Part shown: piece by piece, positions 24,813 to 31,952 of the stretch | Numbering within the stretch: position 1 is the stretch's first letter | How the letters are laid out: every line of letters begins with the position of its first letter | Source of the DNA: Streptacidiphilus sp041262165 | GTDB lineage: Bacteria > Actinomycetota > Actinomycetes > Streptomycetales > Streptomycetaceae | Length of the DNA: 64,000 bases | Reading direction: 5' to 3' | NCBI RefSeq assembly: GCF_041262165.1 | Contig: NZ_JBGCBY010000010.1 | Span: 198,241-262,240 of the forward strand | The notes under the pieces: model-generated | Told to the model about the DNA's origin: nothing | The model's database searches: none | Seen by the model: only the letters and a program-made list of their open reading frames with translations | Translations under genes and position numbers: made by a program

Positions 24813-24898
24813 CCCCGAGCGGGGAGGGACTGTCCGGGCGCCCTGGCCGTCGTGGCACGGCTGTGCCTACCGCAGGTCAGCCCAGATCGGCGCGCGCG

Positions 24899-25788
24899 TC
24901 ATGGCCGACCGGTGTCGGCAGGTTTGCGGGCCGGCAGGAAGGCCTGCGCGGTCCGCTCGGTGAAGTCGCCCTGGTCGTCCCGGCTCGCGCAGGAGCCGAG
25001 CGCGCACGGGCAGCCCGGCCCGGCTCAACAGCTCGGCGACATCGGCCGGTTGGCGCCGGTGGAAGTCGAGCGAGACGGCGTGACCGAGCGCCTCCGTCAG
25101 GTGCAGCGGCTCGTCGCCGACCTGGAACGCGAGTTGCAGCTGGCCGCCCGGAGCAAGCACCCGATGGAACTCGGCGAAGACGTCCGGTAGCCGTTCCTGG
25201 GGGATGTGGATGGTCGAGTACCAGGCCACGATGCCGTCGACGGCGGCGTCCGGAAGGTCAAGGGCCAGCATCGAACCCACGTCGAAGCGCAGGCCGGGAT
25301 GGGCCTCCCGGGCCACGGCGATCATCTGCGGCGACAGGTCGACGCCGAACACCCGCAGCCCCAGGGTGTTCAGATGCGCCGTCACCCGGCCGGTGCCGCA
25401 ACCGATGTCAGCGACCGGTCCCGCACCGGCGGCCTGCACGAGTTCGGCGAACCCGGCGAGCACGGCCCGGTCCAGCGGCTTAGACCGACCGGCAAATGGA
25501 GGGTGGAGGAAGAAGGGGGTCCCCCCGGCCGAAGGTTGGGGGAGGGTCGAGGGCCGAGTCCAGGCGGTGCCGACGAAGGAGCCATGGCGGAGCCCTGGCG
25601 ACTGAGGAGAAGCCGTCTGGGCGAGAGCCTCCCCCACCCTTCGGGCGGGAGGTGCCCCCTTGCCCGCGACGCCGCCCTCCATGTGCCGGTCGGTCTTAGA
25701 CCGGCCGGCACATGGGGGGCGGCGTAGTCGGCGGCCACGGCGGCGTAGGAGGCACGGGTGGCGCGCGCAGGAAATCTGGTTCGCTCAC
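24899..25788 (-). pseudogene. Disrupted SAM-dependent methyltransferase gene
   Basis: The remains of a class I methyltransferase are clear: RASYAAVAADYAA at the N-terminus, then VADIGCGTGRVTAHL (SAM-binding motif I), VFGVDLSPQM, DAAVDGIVAWYSTIHIP, FHRVLAPGGQLQLAF. Three lesions break it. After the GTG start at 25788 a 2-bp change (CGCGCGCC) shifts the frame before RASY. A 219-bp inverted-repeat element (25480-25698) is inserted between DYAA and KPLDRAVLAGF. Near 24990 a further shift separates LLREPG from DDQGDFTERTAQAFLPARK, which ends at 24899. A 271-codon open frame still runs across the middle and could be misread as a gene. Confidence 0.8.
25480..25698. mobile_element. Non-coding inverted-repeat (MITE-like) insertion in the methyltransferase gene
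   Basis: The ends 25480-25503 and 25675-25698 are inverted repeats matching at 22 of 24 positions (core GACCGACCGGC and ATGGAGGG). The right end merges into a larger palindrome, CATGTGCCGGTCGGTC then GACCGGCCGGCACATG (25680-25714). The interior has GGGGGTCCCCCCGGCCGAAG and a CCTCCCGCCCGAAGGGTGGG hairpin. It has no transposase frame. No clear target duplication is visible. Confidence 0.65.
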
Positions 25789-25919
25789 GATGGGGCACCC
25801 TACCCAACGCCGGAGCCCCGGTGCCCAGCGGGAGGAACCCACCGGACACCGGGGCGGAGCGATCGGGTGCGGCAGCCGGTCAGTACCGGCTACCGGCTAC
25901 CGGACCCGAGCCGCGAGCC

Positions 25920-27989
25920 TCAACGGAACGAGTTGAGGTACGCCTCGGTCGGCGAGCCGACACCGGTCGCGTTGTCGAAGCCCTTGGTCGCCGCCAGGCC
26001 GTAGTCACGCCCGAAGGCGACCAGGCGGACCCGCAGCGAGCCCTGGATCACGCCGAAGTCCGCGACGGCGTTCAGCGGCTGCTGACCCTTGCCCCGGGTG
26101 TTGTTGACCACGTCGTGGAAAGCGGTGCTGCCGGCGCGCTCGTAGATCGCCGGGTTGGCGAAGCCGATCGGACGGCCGTGCCGGGCCTGGATGGCGTCGG
26201 CCTGGATGGCGGAGAACTCCGGCGCCGAGACGCTGGTGCCGCCGTAGCCGCCCTCGCTGTAGGGGCTGCCGTCTGACATGCCGACCAGGACCGAGGTGTA
26301 GAGGTCGCCGTTCATGGCCACGTCCGGGGTGACCCGCTGCGCGGTCTTGCTCTGCGCACCGCTCATCAGGGTGTGCGCAAGCGCACTGGGCACGACCGTG
26401 CCCTGGTACCACGGCTGGGCGAAGTCCTCGCTGGTGCCGCCACCGCCGCCGAAGTAGAAGGCGCCGGGGAAGGGGGTCCAGCTCTTGCCGTCCGCACTGA
26501 GCGCGGAGCGCTGGGTGCCCATGTCGGTCTCGAAGCCGTAGCTGCCGCTCTTGTCCTTGATGCCCAGGGCGGTGCCGCCGACGTCCGTCACCCAGGAGGA
26601 GGAGGACGGGAATCCGGCCTGCGCCCGGGTGCTGGTGGGGTCGCAGTTGCTGCCGGTGGCCGCCGCGGCCGGGGACTCGTCGCCGCAGTCGCCCGAGGAG
26701 AAGTCGAAGCCGATGCCCTCGATCGCACCCTGCTGGAAGATCTGCTCATAGGCGGCGATCTGCGCGGGAGTCTCGTCACCCGAGGTCGTGTGCATCAGCC
26801 CGGACCACGAGTTGGAGACCACGTCGGCCAGGTGCTTGTCGACGATGGTGCTCAGCGCCGCCATCAGGTCCTGGTCCGAGCAGGAGTTGGCGCCGACGTA
26901 GACGACGTTGGCGTCCGGGGCCAGCCCGTGTGCCATCTCGACGTCCAGCGACTCCTCACCGGCCCATCCGGCCGCACCGCCGCAACCGTCCTTGGGCCCG
27001 GTCTGGGTCCACTTGGACGGGGTGACCAGCTCGGTGTACTGGCCCTTGCGGAACGCCTTGTCACCGTGCCTGGCGGCGAAGGTGTTGGCGTCGGCCAGCA
27101 TGGTGGCGGAGCCGTAGGCGTCGACGATGGCGACCGTCGCGCCCTTGCCGGTCAGGCCGGAGGCGGTGACGCCGTAGGCCTTGCGCAGCTGGGCCGGGGT
27201 GAAGGAGCACTGGTCGAAGGTGGTGTTCGCGGTGTAGCCCTTCGGCGCGCCGCTGACCGCCTTCTGGCCCCAGAAGTCCGAGCAGGTCGCCACGTTCGGC
27301 AGACCCGGCTTGGGCTTCGGTGCGGGATTGGGCTTCGGCTTGCCCTTCGCGTCCGTGGACAGCCCCTCGGCGGTGTTCACCGAGACGGACTGCGGGTGGA
27401 TCCTGGGCGCACTGTCGCTGAGCCCGACCACGCCGAGGATCGCGCCGGCAACGGACACGGGGATGACCGCGTCAGTGCTGGGTGCCTCCAGCAGCTTGCC
27501 CTGGACCGCGTACTGGTGCAGGTGTGTGCCGAAGGCCCGGTTCACGGTGGTCACCGAGCCGTGCACGTCGATGTAGTGCGCGCTGGAGCCCACGACCTGC
27601 AGGCCGGCGCCGGTGGCCCAGGCGTTGACGGCGGCGATCTGGGCCGGGGTCGCGCCGAAGCGCTGCTGCACCTGAGCAACCGTCAGAAACCGGCCGTACT
27701 GGGAACTGCCGACCGAGGAAACGGCCTTGGCGTAGGCGGCCAGACCGGCAGGGTCCTGGCCGGCCAGGTAGACCCGGGCGGTGAGCTGGTCGCCGGCGGG
27801 CAGGGCGCCCTTGTCCGCGGCGGGCGCGGCCCACAGGGGGTGGGTGCCGACGAGCGTACGCGTCGCCGGGCCGGGGGCGGACGCCTGGGAGGGCACGGCC
27901 AGGGCCATGGTCCCGGCCACCAGGGCCACGGAGGCGGAGGCGACGACGGCTATTCGCCGCCGCCGGCCGCTGAGGGGAAGGATGTCGAG
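25920..27989 (-). CDS. Secreted S53-family (sedolisin) serine peptidase, apparent ATT start
   Basis: About 689 aa with a signal peptide (RRRRIAVVASASVALVAGTMALAVPSQASA), an activation-peptide domain (LTARVYLAGQDPAGLAAYAKAV to about GVVGLSDSAPR) and a C-terminal sedolisin domain. Catalytic residues are visible: the Glu/Asp pair in EESLDVEMAHG, the oxyanion Asp in FSSGDCGDE and the nucleophile Ser in GGTSVSAPEFSA; the Ca-site FGRDYGLAATKGFDNATGVGSP closes it. No ATG, GTG or TTG lies at the expected place. ATT at 27989 has GGAG five bases upstream and directly precedes LDILPLSGRRRR. TTG at 28040 is the alternative, with a GGAG 12 bases away. Such proteases act at acidic pH outside the cell. Confidence 0.83.
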   Translation of the reverse strand, partial: LDILPLSGRRRRIAVVASASVALVAGTMALAVPSQASAPGPATRTLVGTHPLWAAPAADKGALPAGDQLTARVYLAGQDPAGLAAYAKAVSSVGSSQYGRFLTVAQVQQRFGATPAQIAAVNAWATGAGLQVVGSSAHYIDVHGSVTTVNRAFGTHLHQYAVQGKLLEAPSTDAVIPVSVAGAILGVVGLSDSAPRIHPQSVSVNTAEGLSTDAKGKPKPNPAPKPKPGLPNVATCSDFWGQKAVSGAPKGYTANTTFDQCSFTPAQLRKAYGVTASGLTGKGATVAIVDAYGSATMLADANTFAARHGDKAFRKGQYTELVTPSKWTQTGPKDGCGGAAGWAGEESLDVEMAHGLAPDANVVYVGANSCSDQDLMAALSTIVDKHLADVVSNSWSGLMHTTSGDETPAQIAAYEQIFQQGAIEGIGFDFSSGDCGDESPAAAATGSNCDPTSTRAQAGFPSSSSWVTDVGGTALGIKDKSGSYGFETDMGTQRSALSADGKSWTPFPGAFYFGGGGGTSEDFAQPWYQGTVVPSALAHTLMSGAQSKTAQRVTPDVAMNGDLYTSVLVGMSDGSPYSEGGYGGTSVSAPEFSAIQADAIQARHGRPIGFANPAIYERAGSTAFHDVVNNTRGKGQQPLNAVADFGVIQGSLRVRLVAFGRDYGLAATKGFDNATGVGSPTEAYLNSFR

Positions 27990-28461
27990 AATGACGACTC
28001 CAAGAGATGAGTGCTGAGCAGTGGGACCAGATGCCGGCAACCGGACGGAAAACTCCGGACCGAAACACCCTGAGTGATGTGTACACGGGGCGCTATTCGG
28101 CGCGCAAGTGTTCCATGAGAATTTGCTTATTCTCACTCACCAGGGAAATCACGGATCCGGTCCACCATCCGTCCCCCCATCTGGGGGTCCCCGCCGGTGG
28201 CTCCAGTACACCCGGTCCCACCTGGCCGAACATCACCAGGACCGAGCACTCCGAAGGCATTCGCGGGAGTTCCGGACACCCCCGACCAGTGGTCGGCGGA
28301 CCACCTTTCGGGGGTATTGCCCGCACCCCTCCGCAGTGGAGGATGGCGGCGGGGGAGACACCGCAAGCCGGGCGCTATTCCCGCCCGATCGCCATTCCCT
28401 TTTCCTGCTCGATTCTCTTTTCACTGCTCGGGCGCACCGAATTCCCGCGCCCGGTCCCGGG
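27990..28461. other. 472-bp intergenic region upstream of the S53 peptidase gene
   Basis: No gene is supported here. It contains the promoter of the peptidase gene and a perfect 7-bp palindrome TGAGAAT-N6-ATTCTCA at 28116-28135 in an unusually AT-rich stretch, a possible operator. Nearer the PPOX gene there are several short GC-rich hairpins but no assignable element. Confidence 0.4.
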
Positions 28462-28881
28462 CTATTCTCCGGTGGAATCCGTTCCGTCGTCCGCCCGCAG
28501 GGTGATCCGGATTCCGACGCTGCCCTCCCGGCCGCGCCGCAGCCTGCTCCCCAGCACGGTCAGCCGCCCGAGCAGGCCGTACTTCCGCTTCAGCAGTGCG
28601 CGGTACCGCTCGGTCGCCGCTGCGTCCAGGATCTCGGCGAAGCCGGGGATGTCGTCACCCTTCCGGTTGCCGCGCACGTCGCAGGGCGCCAACAGGACGT
28701 CGCCCCGGTTGCGGATGCGCTTGACCTTCCCCGAGTCGGCGACGGTCCACACGCCCAGGGTGTCACCGTCCCTGACCACCCACACCGGCGTCGGCACCGT
28801 ACGTCCGTCCTTGCGGTAGGTGGTGACCAACAGGTACTTACCGGAGCCCAGCCGGTCCAGGGCCGCATCATGAGGAGCCAT
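28462..28881 (-). CDS. PPOX-class flavin/F420-binding split-barrel protein
   Basis: 139 aa. The split-barrel pattern LLVTTYRKDGRTVPTPVWVVRDGDTLGVWT, SGKVKRIRNRGDVLLAPCDVRGNRKG and AERYRALLKRKYGLLG-like end are typical of small F420-dependent oxidoreductases (Rv2074/TIGR03666-like). It probably reduces a biliverdin- or quinone-like ligand; not provable here. Divergent from the GH74 gene, with a palindrome in between. Confidence 0.8.
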   Translation of the reverse strand: MAPHDAALDRLGSGKYLLVTTYRKDGRTVPTPVWVVRDGDTLGVWTVADSGKVKRIRNRGDVLLAPCDVRGNRKGDDIPGFAEILDAAATERYRALLKRKYGLLGRLTVLGSRLRRGREGSVGIRITLRADDGTDSTGE

Positions 28882-28937
28882 GGCACGAACCCTATGCCAG
28901 TCGGCTCAGGCTGAGGCCTCGCAAGGGCTGAAGGGCG

Positions 28938-28969
28938 CTGTCGAATGTACATTTCATCGGATTCGACAG
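28938..28969. promoter_or_regulatory. Palindrome CTGTCGAAT-N14-ATTCGACAG before the xyloglucanase gene
   Basis: Perfect 9-bp inverted repeat (28938-28946 and 28961-28969) in the 226-bp gap between the divergent PPOX and GH74 genes. It is a candidate operator for the polysaccharide hydrolase. It does not match the CebR cellulose-regulator palindrome TGGGAGCGCTCCCA. Confidence 0.5.
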
Positions 28970-29107
28970 TCGTCGGAAGCCGCCACCTGGGGCCCGCCCG
29001 CAGCACCGCACCGGACGATTGACGCTCCGCCACCTCGCTGACTTCATGGTCGCGCCGTGCTCTTGGCACGGCTCCCCCGCGCCACCGTCCGCTGAGGAGC
29101 CCGCTCC

Positions 29108-31897
29108 ATGCGTCCACGTCCACACAGTCCATCCCGTCCGCTGCTCTCCGTGCTCACGGCGGGCGCGGCCATCGCCACCGTCGCGGCGGTGGGCCTGCTG
29201 CCCACCGCCGCGTCGGCGTCCGCGACGGCCTCCGCCGCTGCCGCCGCCGGACCCAGCTACTCCTGGAACAACGTCCAGATCGGCGGGGGCGGCTTCATCC
29301 CCGGGATCATCTTCAATCAGGGCAAGCCGGGCCTGGTCTATGCCCGCACCGACGTCGGCGGGGCCTACCGCCAGAACCCGGTGACCAAGCAGTGGACCCC
29401 GCTGCTCGACTCCGTCGGCTGGAACGACTGGAACCTCACCGGGGTCGCCAGCCTCGCCAGCGACGCCACCGACCCCAGCCGGGTCTATGCGGCGGCGGGC
29501 AGTTACACCAACAGCTGGGACCCCAACAACGGCGCGATCCTGCGCTCCACCGACCAGGGGGCGACCTGGTCCCGCACCGTCCTGCCGTTCAAGGTCGGCG
29601 GCAACATGCCGGGGCGCGGCATGGGTGAGCGCCTCACCATCGACCCCAACAACGACAAGGTCCTCTACTTCGGCGCCGAGAGCGGCAACGGCCTGTGGCG
29701 GAGCACCGACTACGGCGTCAGCTGGGCGAAGGTCACCTCTTTTCCCAACGCGGGAACCTACGCCCCCGACCCCACGGACACATCCGGCTACCAGAGCGAC
29801 CCCGAGGGCGTCCTGTGGGAGGTCTTCGACAAGGGCAGCGGCACCGTCAACGGCGTCACCAAGACCGTGTTCGCCGGGGTCGCCGACAAGGCCAACAGCA
29901 TCTACCGCTCCGACGACGGCGGCAGCAGCTGGACCCGGGTAGCCGGACAGCCCACCGGCTTCGTCCCGCACAAGGCGGTACTCGACGCCACCGGCGGCAA
30001 CCTCTTCATCGCCTACAGCGACACCGGCGGTCCCTACGACGGCGCGCACGGCGACCTGTGGAAGTACGCCACCACCACCGGGACCTGGTCGAACGTCAGC
30101 CCGGTACCGTCCTCGGACACCAGCAACAACTACTTCGGCTACAGCGGCCTCACGGTCGACCGTGAGCACCCCGGCACACTGATGGTCAGCGCCTACAGCG
30201 CCTGGTGGCCGGACACCCAGATCTGGCGCAGCACCGACAGCGGCGCGACCTGGAAGCCGTTCTGGTCCTACAGCAGCTATCCGACCAGGGTCGACCAGTA
30301 CACCATGGACATCTCCTCAGTGCCGTGGCTGACCTTCGGCGCGACCTCCTCGCCGCCGGCGGAGTCGCCCAAGCTGGGCTGGATGACGGAGTCGCTGGAA
30401 ATCGACCCCTTCAACTCCGACCGGATGATGTACGGCACGGGAGCCACCCTGTTCGGCAGCTCCGACCTCACCGACTTCGACGCCGGGAAGAAGATCGCCA
30501 TCACCCCGGTGGTCAAGGGCCTGGAGGAGACCGCGGTCAACGACCTGATCAGCCCGCCGACCGGCGCACCGCTGCTGAGTGCGCTGGGCGACCTGGGCGG
30601 CTTCCGCCACACAGACGTGACGGCCGTTCCGGCCAAGGCGTTCTCTTCGCCCAACTTCACCACCTCCACGGCGCTCGACTACGCCGAGAGCAACCCGAGC
30701 GTCATCGTGCGGGTCGGCAACACCGCCTCCGGCTCGACGGACAAGCACATCGGCTACTCGACCGACGACGGCGCGGACTGGTTCGCCGCCTCCAGCGAGC
30801 CCAGCGGGGTCACCGGCGGCGGCACGGTCGCGATCGCCTCCGACGCGAGCGCGACGGTGTGGAGCCCCGGCGGCACCGGCGTCTACCACTCCGCCGGCTA
30901 CGGCAACTCCTGGACCGCGTCCGCCGGCATCCCGGCAGGCGCGAGCGTGCAGGCGGACCGCTCCGACCCGAAGACCTTCTACGGATACTCCGGCGGCACC
31001 TTCTACGTCAGCAGCGACGCCGGTGCGACGTTCACCGCCACGGCGGCGAGCGGGCTGCCCGGCGCGGGGAACGTGCGCTTCAAGGCACTGCCCGGTGCGA
31101 AGGGCGACATCTGGCTCGCCGGGGGCAAGTCCGGTGGCAGCTACGGGCTGTGGCACTCCACGAACGGCGGCGTGAGCTTCACCAAGCTGTCGGCGGTGGA
31201 CCAGGCGGACAGCGTCGGCTTCGGCGAGGCGGCTCCCGGCAGGAGCTATCCGGCGCTCTACACCAGCGCGCAGATCGGCGGCGTGCGCGGGATCTTCCGT
31301 TCGGACGACGCCGGAGCGAGCTGGGTGCGGATCAACGACGACCAGCACCAGTGGGGTTGGACCGGCGCGGCGATCACGGGTGACCCGAGGATCTACGGGC
31401 GGGTGTATGTGAGCAGCAACGGCCGGGGCATCCTCTACGGCGACCCCAGCGTCGGCACGACACCGACGGCGACCGCCTCGGCCAGCGCATCGCCCACGCC
31501 CACCCCGACGCCCACGCCCACGCCCACGGCGACCCCGACACCCACCACGACGCCGACCGCCACCCCGAGCGGCGGCTGCGAGGTCGACTACGCCGTGAGC
31601 AGCCAGTGGGCCGGCGGCTTCGGCGCCACCGTCACCCTGGTCAATCACGGCACCGGCGCCGTGAACGGCTGGACGGCCGGCTGGACCTTCCCCGGCAACC
31701 AGCAGATCACCCAGCTCTGGAACGGCTCCTCCGCCCAGACCGGGGTGACCGTGTCGGTCACGAACCTCCCCTACAACGCGACCATCGCGGCCGGCGGCTC
31801 CGTCGCCTTCGGCTTCAACGCCAGTTGGAGCGGCAGCAACCCGCCGCCGACGTCCGCGACCATCAACGGGACGGCCTGCACCCTCAGGGCGTCCTGA
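29108..31897 (+). CDS. Secreted GH74 xyloglucanase with CBM2
   Basis: 929 aa. Signal peptide to about residue 45. Two seven-bladed beta-propeller halves carry repeated RSTDxGATW/YRSDDGGSSW (BNR-like) motifs. The GH74 catalytic aspartates are present: Asp82 in YARTDVGGAYR and Asp495 in SALGDLGGFRH. After GILYGDPSVG comes a Thr/Pro linker (about 780-820) and a C-terminal CBM2 (CEVDYAVSSQWAGGF, VNGWTAGWTFPGNQ, CTLRAS) with conserved Trp residues that bind cellulose. By family it is an inverting enzyme cutting the beta-1,4 backbone of xyloglucan. GAGGAG stands upstream of the ATG. Confidence 0.9.
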   Translation: MRPRPHSPSRPLLSVLTAGAAIATVAAVGLLPTAASASATASAAAAAGPSYSWNNVQIGGGGFIPGIIFNQGKPGLVYARTDVGGAYRQNPVTKQWTPLLDSVGWNDWNLTGVASLASDATDPSRVYAAAGSYTNSWDPNNGAILRSTDQGATWSRTVLPFKVGGNMPGRGMGERLTIDPNNDKVLYFGAESGNGLWRSTDYGVSWAKVTSFPNAGTYAPDPTDTSGYQSDPEGVLWEVFDKGSGTVNGVTKTVFAGVADKANSIYRSDDGGSSWTRVAGQPTGFVPHKAVLDATGGNLFIAYSDTGGPYDGAHGDLWKYATTTGTWSNVSPVPSSDTSNNYFGYSGLTVDREHPGTLMVSAYSAWWPDTQIWRSTDSGATWKPFWSYSSYPTRVDQYTMDISSVPWLTFGATSSPPAESPKLGWMTESLEIDPFNSDRMMYGTGATLFGSSDLTDFDAGKKIAITPVVKGLEETAVNDLISPPTGAPLLSALGDLGGFRHTDVTAVPAKAFSSPNFTTSTALDYAESNPSVIVRVGNTASGSTDKHIGYSTDDGADWFAASSEPSGVTGGGTVAIASDASATVWSPGGTGVYHSAGYGNSWTASAGIPAGASVQADRSDPKTFYGYSGGTFYVSSDAGATFTATAASGLPGAGNVRFKALPGAKGDIWLAGGKSGGSYGLWHSTNGGVSFTKLSAVDQADSVGFGEAAPGRSYPALYTSAQIGGVRGIFRSDDAGASWVRINDDQHQWGWTGAAITGDPRIYGRVYVSSNGRGILYGDPSVGTTPTATASASASPTPTPTPTPTPTATPTPTTTPTATPSGGCEVDYAVSSQWAGGFGATVTLVNHGTGAVNGWTAGWTFPGNQQITQLWNGSSAQTGVTVSVTNLPYNATIAAGGSVAFGFNASWSGSNPPPTSATINGTACTLRAS

Positions 31898-31905
31898 GAA
31901 CATCG

Positions 31906-31936
31906 CGCCGCCACGCCGGTCGACGGCGTGGCGGCG
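31906..31936. terminator. Strong bidirectional terminator between GH74 and phosphoketolase genes
   Basis: Perfect 12-bp stem CGCCGCCACGCC (31906-31917)/GGCGTGGCGGCG (31925-31936) with a 7-nt loop, in the 55-bp gap between convergent genes. Confidence 0.75.
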
Positions 31937-31952
31937 GGAGACGTCGCCGGAG

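Noticed and set aside
24867..25682. 271-codon open frame reading through the methyltransferase core
   Set aside because: Its N-terminal 70 residues derive from the inserted inverted-repeat element and its C-terminus from a shifted frame, so it is treated as part of a pseudogene.
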